44,859 nt of DNA from HXMU1420-2 sp040830545 (GCA_040830545.1 JBFOMB010000046.1:1-44859), one strand, 5' to 3'; counted from the stretch's first letter, positions 7,187-15,948 are shown. A program made the numbers and translations. The notes: a model not told the origin generated them from the sequence alone.

Positions 7187-8062
7187 ATGACCGACACCTA
7201 TGAACCGCCCAAGGTCTGGACCTGGGACAAGGCCAGCGGCGGCCAATTCGCCAATATCAACCGCCCGATTGCCGGCGCGACCCATGACAAGGAACTGCCG
7301 GTCGGCAAGCATCCCTTTCAGCTTTATTCACTGGCCACGCCCAATGGCGTGAAGGTCACCGTGATGCTCGAGGAACTGCTGGCTGCCGGTCACAGCGGTG
7401 CAGAATATGACGCTTGGCTGATTAATATCGGTGAGGGCGACCAGTTCGGCAGCGGGTTTGTGGACATCAACCCGAACTCCAAAATCCCCGCGCTGATGGA
7501 CCGGTCCGGCCCTGAACCCGTGCGCGTGTTCGAAAGTGCCGCGATCCTGCTGCATCTGGCGGAGAAATTCGATGCCTTCCGGGGCGACCCTGCCAAGCGG
7601 GCCGAGATGTATTCCTGGCTGTTCTGGCAGATGGGCAGCGCGCCCTATCTGGGTGGCGGCTTTGGTCACTTCTACGCCTATGCACCTGAAAAGTTCGAAT
7701 ACCCGATCAACCGCTTTGCCATGGAAGTGAAGCGTCAGATGGATGTGCTGGACCGTCATCTGGCCGAGCATGAATACATGATTGGCGACGAATACACGAT
7801 TGCCGACATGGCCATCTGGCCGTGGTACGGACGTCTGGCACAGGGCGGCGCGTATAACGCGGGCGAATTCCTGGACGTGCAAAGCTACAAGAACCTGCAA
7901 CGCTGGACCGCCCAGATCGACGAACGCCCTGCCGTGCAGCGTGGCAAGATGGTGAACAAGGCGTTTGGCGACCTGGAAACGCAACTTCGCGAACGCCACG
8001 ACGCGTCTGACTTCGAAACCCGCACCCAGGACAAGCTGGAACCCGAAGGCGGCGAAGGCTGA
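7187..8062 (+). CDS. yghU: YghU-type glutathione transferase / disulfide-bond oxidoreductase
   Basis: This 291-residue protein matches the Nu-class GSTs typified by E. coli YghU and YfcG, which show disulfide reductase activity with glutathione. The long N-terminal extension PPKVWTWDKASGGQFANINRP before the thioredoxin-like domain is characteristic. The segment SLATPNGVKVTVMLEEL holds the Thr-Pro-Asn site, and DINPNSKIPAL and FESAAILLHLAEK follow as in the family. The helical domain carries MIGDEYTIADMAIWPWYG. A strong ribosome-binding site (GAGAGAGG) precedes the ATG, and a good terminator lies 23 bases after the stop. Confidence 0.93.
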   Translation: MTDTYEPPKVWTWDKASGGQFANINRPIAGATHDKELPVGKHPFQLYSLATPNGVKVTVMLEELLAAGHSGAEYDAWLINIGEGDQFGSGFVDINPNSKIPALMDRSGPEPVRVFESAAILLHLAEKFDAFRGDPAKRAEMYSWLFWQMGSAPYLGGGFGHFYAYAPEKFEYPINRFAMEVKRQMDVLDRHLAEHEYMIGDEYTIADMAIWPWYGRLAQGGAYNAGEFLDVQSYKNLQRWTAQIDERPAVQRGKMVNKAFGDLETQLRERHDASDFETRTQDKLEPEGGEG

Positions 8063-8084
8063 GGTCAGAAATCAATGAGACTGT

Positions 8085-8113
8085 GAAGGGGCCTGGAAAC
8101 AGGCCCCTTCTTT
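8085..8113 (+). terminator. Rho-independent terminator after the GST pair
   Basis: An 11-base perfect stem (GAAGGGGCCTG with CAGGCCCCTTC) closes a GAAA tetraloop and is followed by TTT. It sits between the yghU-like gene and the convergent end of rppH. The U-tract is short, but the stem is strong. Confidence 0.75.
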
Positions 8114-8164
8114 GCGCCGGTGTCCCACCTTGGCGCGCGGTTTTTCGGACCAAACAGAAACGGC

Positions 8165-8647
8165 TTACAGGTGCTCCGAGAACGCGTCCAGCACCTGCTC
8201 GTAGACTTCACGCTTGAACGGCACGATGAATTCGACCAGTTGATCCACCGGTTGCCAGCGCCAGGCGGTGAATTCGGGATGTTCGGTCTGGATGTTCACC
8301 TGATCGTCTGTCCCATTGAACCGCATCAGGAACCATTTCTGTTCTTGCCCGCGATAGCGCCCCTTCCAGATGCGCGGGACCAGGTCGTGCGGTAGGTCAT
8401 AGGGCAGCCAGTTTTCGGTCTCGGCAATCACCTCGGCCAGATCGGCGGTGACCCCGGTTTCCTCGCACAACTCGCGCAGCGCGGCGTCGCGGGGTGCCTC
8501 ACCCCTATCAACCCCACCCTGTGGCATCTGCCAGGCGGCGGTGTTCTGATCGTTGCGCTGGCCGACAAAGACCAGCCCGTCGCGATTGATCAGCATCACA
8601 CCGACACAGGGACGATAGGGCAGTTTGGCGATCTCTTCGGGCGTCAT
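8165..8647 (-). CDS. rppH: RNA pyrophosphohydrolase (Nudix)
   Basis: This 160-residue enzyme removes pyrophosphate from the 5' end of RNA, which primes decay, and may hydrolyse dinucleoside polyphosphates. The Nudix box spans residues about 44-66 (GGVDRGEAPRDAALREL, then CEETGV) and fits GX5EX7REUXEEXGU. The N-terminal YRPCVGVMLIN and the WQMPQGG segment are typical of RppH. The C-terminal residues after KREVYEQVL are short, as in alphaproteobacterial forms. It is transcribed away from the dienoyl-CoA reductase gene, with an inverted repeat in the shared upstream region. Confidence 0.95.
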   Translation of the reverse strand: MTPEEIAKLPYRPCVGVMLINRDGLVFVGQRNDQNTAAWQMPQGGVDRGEAPRDAALRELCEETGVTADLAEVIAETENWLPYDLPHDLVPRIWKGRYRGQEQKWFLMRFNGTDDQVNIQTEHPEFTAWRWQPVDQLVEFIVPFKREVYEQVLDAFSEHL

Positions 8648-8669
8648 CGATCTCTCCTTGGATTTGGCT

Positions 8670-8706
8670 CATCTGTCACAGGCTTGCCCGGTCGTGCAAG
8701 CAGATG
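8670..8706. promoter_or_regulatory. Nested inverted repeat between rppH and fadH
   Basis: GCTTGC (8682-8687) and GCAAGC (8696-8701) form an inner dyad. CATCTG (8670-8675) and CAGATG (8701-8706) form an outer dyad that shares one base with it. This could be an operator or a leader hairpin for rppH. It lies within 60 bases of the rppH start. Confidence 0.35.
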
Positions 8707-8721
8707 ACGTAGCGTTGTGGG

Positions 8722-8748
8722 GTGACAGGTGCAGACGCAGCATACAAT
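8722..8748 (+). promoter_or_regulatory. Weak candidate promoter for fadH
   Basis: GTGACA and TACAAT are separated by 15 bases, about 30 bases before the fadH start. The -10 box is good, but the spacer is shorter than the usual 16-18. Confidence 0.3.
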
Positions 8749-8779
8749 TCTGCGCGCAGCCAGCTCTGGGAGGCAGCCA

Positions 8780-10807
8780 ATGACCGACTATCCGCATCTT
8801 CTTTCACCGCTCGACCTGGGATTCACCACGCTGAAAAACCGCGTGCTGATGGGGTCGATGCACACGGGTCTGGAGGAAACCAAGGACTGGAACCGGGTTG
8901 CCGAGTTTTATGCCGAACGCGCGCGTGGTGATGTGGCGTTGATGGTTACGGGCGGGATTGGCCCGAACCTGGAAGGATCGGTTCTGCCCGGCGCATCCAT
9001 GATGGTCAGTGACGATGATGTGGCCGATCACCGGATCGTCACGGACCGGGTGCACGAGGCAGGTGGCAAGATTGCAATGCAGATCCTGCATGCCGGGCGT
9101 TATGCCTATGGGCCGAAATGCGTGGCACCTTCGCCTGTGAAATCGCCGATTTCCCCCTTCCCCCCGACCGAGCTGGACGAAGAGGGGATCGAGAAGCAGA
9201 TCAGCGACATCGTCAACGCCGCCGTGCTGGCACAGAAGGCAGGCTATGATGGTGTCGAAATCATGGGGTCCGAAGGGTACTTCCTGAACCAGTTTCTGGT
9301 CACCCACACCAACAAGCGCGAAGATCGCTGGGGCGGGTCCTATGAAAACCGGATGCGCCTGCCGATCGAGGTGGTGCGCCGCACGCGCGAGGCGGTGGGC
9401 ACGGATTTCATCATCATCTTCCGGCTCAGCATGATCGACCTGGTGCCCAACGGCTCCACCTACGACGAGGTGGTGCAACTGGCGAAAGAGATCGAAAAGG
9501 CCGGTGCCACGATCATCAACACCGGCATTGGCTGGCACGAGGCGCGGATTCCGACCATCGCCACCAGCGTGCCGCGTCGGGCCTTTGCCTGGGTCACGAA
9601 AAAGCTGATGGGTCATGTGTCAATCCCGGTGATCACATCGAACCGGATCAACACGCCCGAGGTCGCCGAGGATGTGCTGGCCGAAGGTTGCGCCGACATG
9701 GTGTCGCTGGCCCGCCCGATGCTGGCCGACCCACATTTCGTCGCCAAGGCGATGCGCGGCGAAAGCGGGCAGATCGCGCCCTGCATCGCCTGCAATCAGG
9801 CCTGTCTGGACCATACGTTCGGGGGCAAGCTGACGTCCTGCCTGGTCAATCCGCGCGCGTGTCATGAAACCGAACTGGTTGTGGAACCGGCGGCACAGCA
9901 GAAATCCATCGTGATTGTCGGGGCTGGCCCGGCGGGTCTGTCGAGCGCAATGACCTGTGCCGAGCGGGGCCATAAGGTGACTGTCTTTGACCGTGCAAGT
10001 GATGTGGGGGGTCAGCTGAACATGGCCAAACAGATCCCGGGCAAGGAAGAATTCCACGGCTTTGTCGATTGGTATCGCAACATGATGGACGTGCTGGACA
10101 TCGAATTGCGCCTGAATACCGAGGTCACGGCGGACATGCTGGACGGCTATGACGAGGTGATTGTGGCCACGGGTGTCTCTCCCCGTGATCCGGGCATTCC
10201 GGGACAGGACGGCGCGCAGGTGCTCAGCTATATCGACGTGCTGCGTGACAAGGCCCCGGCGGGCAAGCGTGTGGCGGTTGTCGGCGCGGGCGGCATCGGG
10301 TTCGACGTGTCCGAGTTTCTGGTGCACGAAGGCGACAGCCCCACGGAAAACCTGCCTGCGTGGATGGAAGAATGGGGCGTCAGCGACCCGGAAACCCATC
10401 GCGGCGGTCTGGCCCCGGAAGGTCCGCAACCCCATGCACCAGCACGGGATGTGACCCTGTTGCAGCGCAAGGCCGAAAAGCATGGCAAGCGGCTGGGCAA
10501 GACGACCGGCTGGATTCACCGCGCGGCGCTGAAGATGAAGGACGTGAATTTTGTCGGTGGCGTAAATTATGAACGGATCGACGATCAGGGCCTGCATGTC
10601 AGCTTTGGCGAGGCGCGGGAAAACCCGACGCTGATCGAGGCGGACACGATTGTTCTCTGCGCAGGTCAGGAACCCGAACGGTCTTTGGCTGACGCGCTGG
10701 AGGCCAAGGGCGTGTCGGTCCATGTGATCGGTGGGGCGGATGTTGCGGCCGAACTGGATGCGAAGCGGGCAATCAATCAGGGTGTGCGGTTGGCGGCGAC
10801 TTTGTAA
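8780..10807 (+). CDS. fadH: NADPH-dependent 2,4-dienoyl-CoA reductase-type flavoprotein
   Basis: This 675-residue protein matches the Old Yellow Enzyme/NAD(P)-binding fusion FadH, which reduces 2,4-dienoyl-CoA during oxidation of unsaturated fatty acids. Residues 1-330 form the FMN TIM barrel, with MQILHAGRYAYGP and GYDGVEIMGSEGYFLNQFL. The 4Fe-4S ligands are Cys335, Cys338, Cys342 and Cys354. An FAD domain begins at about residue 380 (VIVGAGPAGLSSA), and an NAD(P) domain carries VAVVGAGGIGFDVSEFL. GGGAGG-like AGGCAG spaced before ATG 8780 supports this start over an upstream frame extension. Related trimethylamine dehydrogenase-like enzymes share the architecture, so the substrate is likely rather than proven. 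Confidence 0.88.
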   Translation: MTDYPHLLSPLDLGFTTLKNRVLMGSMHTGLEETKDWNRVAEFYAERARGDVALMVTGGIGPNLEGSVLPGASMMVSDDDVADHRIVTDRVHEAGGKIAMQILHAGRYAYGPKCVAPSPVKSPISPFPPTELDEEGIEKQISDIVNAAVLAQKAGYDGVEIMGSEGYFLNQFLVTHTNKREDRWGGSYENRMRLPIEVVRRTREAVGTDFIIIFRLSMIDLVPNGSTYDEVVQLAKEIEKAGATIINTGIGWHEARIPTIATSVPRRAFAWVTKKLMGHVSIPVITSNRINTPEVAEDVLAEGCADMVSLARPMLADPHFVAKAMRGESGQIAPCIACNQACLDHTFGGKLTSCLVNPRACHETELVVEPAAQQKSIVIVGAGPAGLSSAMTCAERGHKVTVFDRASDVGGQLNMAKQIPGKEEFHGFVDWYRNMMDVLDIELRLNTEVTADMLDGYDEVIVATGVSPRDPGIPGQDGAQVLSYIDVLRDKAPAGKRVAVVGAGGIGFDVSEFLVHEGDSPTENLPAWMEEWGVSDPETHRGGLAPEGPQPHAPARDVTLLQRKAEKHGKRLGKTTGWIHRAALKMKDVNFVGGVNYERIDDQGLHVSFGEARENPTLIEADTIVLCAGQEPERSLADALEAKGVSVHVIGGADVAAELDAKRAINQGVRLAATL

Positions 10808-10850
10808 CCTGCGTCCTCAAAACACTCATTATGGTTTCTTGAACCGTCCC

Positions 10851-10898
10851 GCCCGGCGGCACCGCCGGGCTGCGCCTGCCTGCCCCCCGGCAGGCGCA
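10851..10898. terminator. Two adjacent GC-rich hairpins downstream of fadH
   Basis: GCCCGGCGG CA CCGCCGGGC (10851-10870) is a perfect palindrome. It is followed at once by the ten-base stem TGCGCCTGCC with GGCAGGCGCA (10871-10898). No U-tract follows, so Rho-independent termination is uncertain; the pair also resembles a REP-like repeat. Apart from these, 10808-11021 shows no gene. Confidence 0.5.
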
Positions 10899-11021
10899 TT
10901 CGCGCCCGCCCAGGCAGGCACAGCCCTCCGCTTTGCAGTCTCAACTTTGTGGGCGACTGGGCTATATCCCAATCCACGCAAATTGATTTGACCCACACGG
11001 CAATCGCGATACGCTGGCCGC

Positions 11022-11231
11022 ATGACGGCCATTGCGTTTCCTCTATTCTCCGGCTGGGCCAAACCTGCGCCCGCGCAGGACACGCGCGTGGAGACCGCCC
11101 CGCCCCCGCGCCGCTATCCGCCTGTCTTCATCCACGACGCCGTCATGCCATGGCAGGGCGAAACCATGTTGCTGTCCCTGCTGCGCGCACAAGCGCTGGA
11201 TAGCATGCAGGGCGATGACGATCAGACGTAG
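11022..11231 (+). CDS. Small hypothetical Pro-rich protein
   Basis: This is a possible 69-residue product that I do not recognise. It begins MTAIAFPLFSGWAKPAPAQ, which is weakly signal-peptide-like, then has a proline-rich middle (PPPRRYPPVF) and an acidic end (GDDDQT). Its last ten bases overlap the 3' end of the convergent map gene. No convincing ribosome-binding site precedes the ATG. It fills an otherwise empty gap and has reasonable codon composition, so it is listed with low confidence. Confidence 0.4.
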   Translation: MTAIAFPLFSGWAKPAPAQDTRVETAPPPRRYPPVFIHDAVMPWQGETMLLSLLRAQALDSMQGDDDQT

Positions 11232-12037
11232 GTCGGGTGGAACCGGTTTCCGGGCGACAGGGTAAAGATCTCTACCCCGTCCGCCGTCACACCAACCGAA
11301 TGTTCAAACTGCGCTGACAGGGACTTGTCCCGTGTCACCGCTGTCCAGTCATCTGCCAGCGTCTTGGTTTCCGGCCGCCCCAGGTTCACCATCGGTTCGA
11401 TGGTGAAGAACATGCCCTCTTCCAGTTTTGCGCCAGATCCCGGACGTCCATAGTGCAGCACGTTCGGCGGCGCGTGAAACACCTGCCCCAGCCCATGCCC
11501 GCAGAAATCGCGCACAACGCTCATCCGCTGCGCCTCCACATAGGTCTGGATCGCATGCCCGATGTCACCAAACGTATTGCCCGGTTTCACGGTTTCGATC
11601 CCCAGCATCAGCGCATCATGCGTGACCTGAATCAGCCGCTCGGCCTTGCGGGGCAGTTTGCCCGCCACGTACATCCTGCTGGAATCGCCGTACCAGCCAT
11701 CAACGATCACGGTGACGTCGATGTTCAGGATATCGCCGTCCTTCAGCGTTTTCGGTCCCGGAATCCCGTGGCAGACCACGTGATTGACCGAAATACAGCT
11801 GGCATGCTGATAGCCCTTGTACCCAATCGTGGCCGAGGTTGCGCCAGCCTCGTTCACCATACGCTCGATCTCGGCGTCAATGGCGGCGGTGGACTGGCCG
11901 ACAAACACGTGATCCGCGATGTCATCCAGAATACGCGCCGTCAGCGCGCCAGCCGCGTGCATGCCCGCAAAGTGTCCGGGTTCGTGAATGCGGATGCCGT
12001 CCTTGGTCAGACGACCCTTCAGTTCGTTCCTCAACAT
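11222..12037 (-). CDS. map: Type I methionine aminopeptidase
   Basis: This 271-residue enzyme removes the initiator methionine from nascent proteins. All five metal ligands of the family are visible: Asp107 (NIDVT), Asp118 (YGDSS), His181 (GHGLG), Glu214 (IEP) and Glu245 (FEHS). The conserved His90 sits in VNHVVCHGIP. Length and motif spacing are standard for the bacterial single-domain form. The sfsA gene lies 65 bases upstream on the same strand, so the two may be co-transcribed. A candidate small gene overlaps the 3' end from the other strand. Confidence 0.97.
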   Translation of the reverse strand: MLRNELKGRLTKDGIRIHEPGHFAGMHAAGALTARILDDIADHVFVGQSTAAIDAEIERMVNEAGATSATIGYKGYQHASCISVNHVVCHGIPGPKTLKDGDILNIDVTVIVDGWYGDSSRMYVAGKLPRKAERLIQVTHDALMLGIETVKPGNTFGDIGHAIQTYVEAQRMSVVRDFCGHGLGQVFHAPPNVLHYGRPGSGAKLEEGMFFTIEPMVNLGRPETKTLADDWTAVTRDKSLSAQFEHSVGVTADGVEIFTLSPGNRFHPTYV

Positions 12038-12102
12038 GGCGCTCCCGCTTCAAGTCTTGGGGCTGATATAATCCGGTCCGACGCGAATCTCCATAGCCCG
12101 CG

Positions 12103-12813
12103 TCAGAGACCGTCAATCGGCTGTATGTCCGGGCCAACGGTGATGCCCGTCGGGTCGATATGGGTGCCCACCACCAAAAGTTCCACACCTGCCGCACGGG
12201 CCCGTTCGAATGTCGTGGCATAGGTCGGGTCGATGTCCGCGGCCAGGGCAAACCGGTCACAATCGGTGCGCTGCACAAGGTAGAGCATAATCGCACGATG
12301 CCCCTGACGCACCATGTCAGACAGCTCCTCCAGATGCTTCGCCCCACGCGCGGTGACACTGTCGGGAAACTCCGCCAGTCCTGCCTGCCGGGACAGGGTT
12401 ACGCTTTTGACCTCGACATAGGCGTCCGGCAGGCCGGGTTGGCTCAGCAGGAAATCAATACGGCTGTTCTGCCCATACTTCACCTCGGCACGCACCGATT
12501 TGTACGCAGCCAATGCCGCGACCTCGCCAGCCTCAAGCGCTGTTCGCAACGCCCGGTTCGGCACGGACGTATCCACCCCGGTGAAATGGCCGTTTTCGTG
12601 ATCGACCAGCCGCCAGCCGAATTTCAGCTTCTTCTTGGGATCGTCATTGGGTTCCAGCCAGACTTTCATGCTCGGTTCCGCCAGTCCCATCATCGACCCG
12701 GGATTGGCGCAATGCGCGGTGATTTCGCGCCCGTCCTCCAGCATGCAATCCGCCAGAAAGCGTTTGTACCGTTTGATCAGGCGGGCGGGGACAAGGGGGG
12801 TTGGAAACTCCAT
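12103..12813 (-). CDS. sfsA: SfsA family DNA-binding/nuclease-like protein
   Basis: This 236-residue protein belongs to the SfsA family, named for sugar fermentation stimulation in E. coli and carrying an OB-like and a nuclease-like fold. Diagnostic stretches are LVPARLIKRYKRFLADC, AHCANPGSMMGL, VPNRAL, and the nuclease-like SRIDFLL followed by AYVEVKSVTL. The start at MEFPTPLV is preferred to an in-frame extension of 16 residues with no ribosome-binding site. It precedes map on the minus strand and is divergent from the CinA-like operon, with only 48 bases between the two starts. Confidence 0.95.
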   Translation of the reverse strand: MEFPTPLVPARLIKRYKRFLADCMLEDGREITAHCANPGSMMGLAEPSMKVWLEPNDDPKKKLKFGWRLVDHENGHFTGVDTSVPNRALRTALEAGEVAALAAYKSVRAEVKYGQNSRIDFLLSQPGLPDAYVEVKSVTLSRQAGLAEFPDSVTARGAKHLEELSDMVRQGHRAIMLYLVQRTDCDRFALAADIDPTYATTFERARAAGVELLVVGTHIDPTGITVGPDIQPIDGL

Positions 12814-12861
12814 GACGCGCGGCCTATACCTCTGCGGACGAGCGGGCAAGGGGACAGGCAA

Positions 12862-13587
12862 ATGACAAACCCAACAGGCGCAATGCTGGTGATCGGGGAC
12901 GAGATTCTGTCAGGCCGCACGCGGGACGCCAACATGTACCATCTGGCTGGGCAGTTGACCGCCCATGGCATCGACCTGAAAGAGGTGCGCGTGGTGTCCG
13001 ATGACAGCGACGCGATCATTTCGGCGGTGCGGGCCCTGTCTGCGGCCTATGACAATGTGTTCACCAGCGGCGGGATCGGGCCGACTCATGATGACATTAC
13101 CGCAGACGCCATAGCCGCCGCGTTTGATGCCCATATCGACATCCGCGACGATGCCCGCGCCATTCTGGAAGCCCACTATCAGCGCACCGGGATCGAGCTG
13201 AACGCCGCCCGCCTGCGCATGGCGCGCATCCCGGACGGAGCGGCTTTGATCGACAACCCGGTGTCCTCTGCGCCCGGCTTTTCGTTGGGCAATGTGCATG
13301 TGATGGCGGGCGTTCCCGCAATATTCGAGGCGATGCTGGCCGGGCTGCTGCCCACGCTGACCGGGGGCACGCCGCTGACCTCGGAAACGCTGCGCGTGGA
13401 CCGGCCCGAGGGCGAGATTGCCGGGCCGCTGGGTGCATTGGCCGAGGCAAATCCGGAGCTGTCGATTGGCTGTTATCCGTTTCAGATGAACGGAGTGTTT
13501 GGCGCACAGGTTGTGATCCGGGGCGCTGACGCGGATCAGGTGGCCACTGCCGCGGCGCAATTGCGGGCGGAGGTTGCCCTGTCATGA
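12862..13587 (+). CDS. Stand-alone CinA-N/MoaB-type molybdopterin-binding domain protein
   Basis: This 241-residue protein is the molybdopterin-binding fold found in MoaB, MogA and the N-terminal half of CinA. Residues 9-40 carry LVIGDEILSGRTRDANMYHL, and residues 68-80 carry TSGGIGPTHDDIT, both diagnostic of the CinA subfamily. The PncC-type nicotinamide-nucleotide amidase domain of full CinA is absent. A ribosome-binding site (AGGGGACAGG) precedes ATG 12862. Its stop region overlaps the next gene as ATGA. The CinA relationship suggests nucleotide-derivative hydrolysis, but a role in molybdenum cofactor use cannot be ruled out. Confidence 0.88.
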   Translation: MTNPTGAMLVIGDEILSGRTRDANMYHLAGQLTAHGIDLKEVRVVSDDSDAIISAVRALSAAYDNVFTSGGIGPTHDDITADAIAAAFDAHIDIRDDARAILEAHYQRTGIELNAARLRMARIPDGAALIDNPVSSAPGFSLGNVHVMAGVPAIFEAMLAGLLPTLTGGTPLTSETLRVDRPEGEIAGPLGALAEANPELSIGCYPFQMNGVFGAQVVIRGADADQVATAAAQLRAEVALS

Positions 13588-14324
13588 TCACGCTGGAGCA
13601 GATTTACGCCACCATCGACGCCACATGGCCTGCCGCGCGGTTCGAAGCGCGCGGTCCTTGGACTCTGCGTGATGGCCAGGGCGGGGGCAAGCGTGTGTCA
13701 GCGGCATCCACCGTACAGGATGACGTGACAGATCAGGACGTCGCCGACGCGGTGGCCGGTCAGGCGGCAATGGGCCAAGCCCCGCTTTTTATGATCCGCG
13801 AAGGGCAGGCCGCACTGGACGCAAAACTGGCCACGCTGGGTTACGAGACAATCGACGCCAGCGTCGCTTATGCCGCGTCCGTTGCAGACCTGACCGCCGT
13901 GCCCCTGCCGCGCGTGACGGTGTTGCCCCATTGGGAACCGTTGGTCCTGACGCGCGAAATATGGGGCAAAGGCGGGATCGGCCCTGCGCGGGTGGCGGTC
14001 ATGATGCGCGCCACAGGCCCGCGCGTCGCGTTGCTGGGACGCAACCGCGAACAACCTGCCGGGGCGGCCTTTGTCGCGGTCTCGGATGGGATCGCCATGC
14101 TGCACGCGCTGGAAATCCTGCCGGAACACCGGCGCGAAGGCATGGGTCAATGGTTCATGCGCGGCGCAGCTGCCTGGGCCGCAGACCAGGGCGCACACAC
14201 GCTTGCGGTGATTTGTACCAGGGCGAATGCCGGGGCCAATGCGCTCTACGCTTCCCTCGGCATGCAGGCTGTGGGAGGGTACCACTACCGCCATTTGCCA
14301 GAGGAAAGAGGATCCCGTGACTGA
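13584..14324 (+). CDS. GNAT-family N-acetyltransferase with N-terminal extension
   Basis: In this 246-residue protein the GNAT core occupies the C-terminal half. The acetyl-CoA loop EHRREGMGQW lies at residues 181-190, followed by the last-strand motif RANAGANALYASLGM. The first about 120 residues form a second, GNAT-like or unrecognised region including REGQAALDAKLATLGYE, which suggests a tandem GNAT with a degenerate N-terminal half. The start overlaps the stop of the CinA-like gene, and the end overlaps the next gene by eight bases, so translation is probably coupled. Substrate unknown. Confidence 0.85.
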   Translation: MITLEQIYATIDATWPAARFEARGPWTLRDGQGGGKRVSAASTVQDDVTDQDVADAVAGQAAMGQAPLFMIREGQAALDAKLATLGYETIDASVAYAASVADLTAVPLPRVTVLPHWEPLVLTREIWGKGGIGPARVAVMMRATGPRVALLGRNREQPAGAAFVAVSDGIAMLHALEILPEHRREGMGQWFMRGAAAWAADQGAHTLAVICTRANAGANALYASLGMQAVGGYHYRHLPEERGSRD

Positions 14325-14889
14325 CACGCCGCCGATGATTGCCGTTGACCTGCCGCCCGTTGATCCGTTGCCCGAGGCAACGCAGAAGTATTTTGACATC
14401 TGCATGGAGAAGCTGGGCATGGTGCCCAACGTGCTGCAGGCCCATGCCTTTGACATCGAAAAGCTGAACGCGTTCACCGCGCTATACAACGACCTGATGC
14501 TGGGCGACAGCAACCTGTCCAAGCTGGAGCGTGAAATGATCGCGGTTGTCGTGTCGTCGCACAACAAGTGTTATTATTGTCTAGTGGCCCATGGCGCGAC
14601 CGTTCGACAACTGTCGGGCGATCCGGCGCTGGGTGAAATGCTGGTCATGAACTACCGCGTTGCTCCGCTGGATGACCGCCAGCGCGCGATGCTGGATTTC
14701 GCGTTGCAGGCCACTGTCGCCAGCGCAACGATCGAAGAGGCCGACCGCCAGCGCCTGCGCGATGTGGGTTTTACGGATCGCGACATCTGGGACATCGCCA
14801 ATGTGGCTGCGTTTTTCAACATGACCAACCGGGTGGCCAGCGCATTGGGCATGCGCCCCAATGACGAGTATCACGCGTTGGCGCGGTGA
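14317..14889 (+). CDS. Peroxidase-related AhpD/carboxymuconolactone decarboxylase-like protein
   Basis: This 190-residue all-helical protein carries the AhpD-type redox motif CYYC (Cys85, Cys88) with His92 in KCYYCLVAH, matching the uncharacterised peroxidase-related enzyme family. The chosen start is GTG 14317: it has a strong upstream GAGGAAAGAGG and lies inside the end of the GNAT gene, as expected for a coupled operon. An ATG-led extension 30 codons upstream would overlap the GNAT core and is rejected. A role in peroxide or organic hydroperoxide reduction is plausible; the electron donor is unknown. Confidence 0.88.
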   Translation: MTDTPPMIAVDLPPVDPLPEATQKYFDICMEKLGMVPNVLQAHAFDIEKLNAFTALYNDLMLGDSNLSKLEREMIAVVVSSHNKCYYCLVAHGATVRQLSGDPALGEMLVMNYRVAPLDDRQRAMLDFALQATVASATIEEADRQRLRDVGFTDRDIWDIANVAAFFNMTNRVASALGMRPNDEYHALAR

Positions 14890-14899
14890 CCCGGCAGCA

Positions 14900-15835
14900 A
14901 TGATTTGGATGCGCGGTGTTTGCCTGTGGATGTGCCTGACGGTTTTGCCGGTCATGGCCGGGGCCGTGGCGTTTGACCTGCCGTCCACCGCGCGCTTGAC
15001 CTCGGAAACGGTTGCTTCACCGGACAGCTACACAGTGCCGACCGGGTCGTTTTCGGATGATTTCATCCCGACCGAACAGGTTCAGGGCCGCGTGATCCGC
15101 CGGTCCTGGCGCGTCGAAGGCGGATCGATCACATCGCTGCAGGTTCTGGATGCGCTGCGTCCGCAACTGGAACAGGCGGGCTATGCCATTCCGTTTGAAT
15201 GTCAGGCGCAGGATTGCGGCGGTTTTGATTTCCGCTTCGGGATCGAGGTGATCCCGGCCCCTGACATGCATGTGGACATCCGCGACTATCGCTTTCTCGC
15301 CGCGCGTCTGGATGCGGATCACACGATCACCATACTGGTCAGCAAGCTGCGGGACGTTGTGTTTATCCAGATCGTGCAGGTTGATCCGGAAACTGATCCC
15401 CTGCCGACCCCGGTTCCCGAGGTGAAGGAAGAACAACCGAAAATTGTGCCTGTGGAACAGCCACAGGATCTGGCGTCCGCACTGCTGTCTGTTGGGCACG
15501 TGATCCTGGACGATCTGGCCTTTGGATCGGGCGGCAGCAAGCTGGAAGATCGGGAATACCCGTCGCTGCGCGCCCTGGCCGGGTTCCTGCAAGACAACCC
15601 GGACGGGACACTGGTTCTGGTTGGCCACACGGACACGGTGGGTGATCTGGCCACCAACATTCAACTGTCCAAACGCCGGGCCGAAACGGTACGAACCCGG
15701 CTGATCGACAGCCACAACGTAGACCCCGCACGCGTGCAGGCCGAAGGCAACGGCTATCTCTCTCCTATTGCGTCCAACCTGACCAAAGCCGGGCGCGAGG
15801 CCAATCGCCGGGTTGAGGCAATTTTGAAACCTTGA
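14900..15835 (+). CDS. OmpA-family periplasmic/envelope protein
   Basis: In this 311-residue protein an N-terminal signal peptide (hydrophobic stretch ending near VMAGAVA, residues about 5-24) precedes a unique region of about 150 residues. A Pro/Glu linker (DPLPTPVPEVKEEQPKIVPV) leads to a C-terminal OmpA domain, with VLVGHTDTVGDLATN and SKRRAETVRTRL. The protein should sit in the periplasm or outer membrane and bind peptidoglycan. It lies ten bases after the AhpD-like gene and probably ends that operon. No lipobox cysteine is seen. The unique N-terminal region contains the pair CQAQDCG, a possible disulfide. Confidence 0.88.
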   Translation: MIWMRGVCLWMCLTVLPVMAGAVAFDLPSTARLTSETVASPDSYTVPTGSFSDDFIPTEQVQGRVIRRSWRVEGGSITSLQVLDALRPQLEQAGYAIPFECQAQDCGGFDFRFGIEVIPAPDMHVDIRDYRFLAARLDADHTITILVSKLRDVVFIQIVQVDPETDPLPTPVPEVKEEQPKIVPVEQPQDLASALLSVGHVILDDLAFGSGGSKLEDREYPSLRALAGFLQDNPDGTLVLVGHTDTVGDLATNIQLSKRRAETVRTRLIDSHNVDPARVQAEGNGYLSPIASNLTKAGREANRRVEAILKP

Positions 15836-15936
15836 CCTGCACTGATGCCATCGTTACCCAGCGGCCCATGATGACAGCAATCGCCATGACCGGTCTGTAT
15901 TTTACCCGCCTCATCTGAGCGCGGTTGATGTCATTT

Positions 15937-15948
15937 GTTTCATGAAAC
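15937..15948. promoter_or_regulatory. Palindrome GTTTCATGAAAC upstream of a GNAT gene
   Basis: This is a perfect 12-base palindrome 53 bases before the next start codon, inside the 165-base gap after the OmpA gene. It could be an operator; nothing else marks it. Confidence 0.3.
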
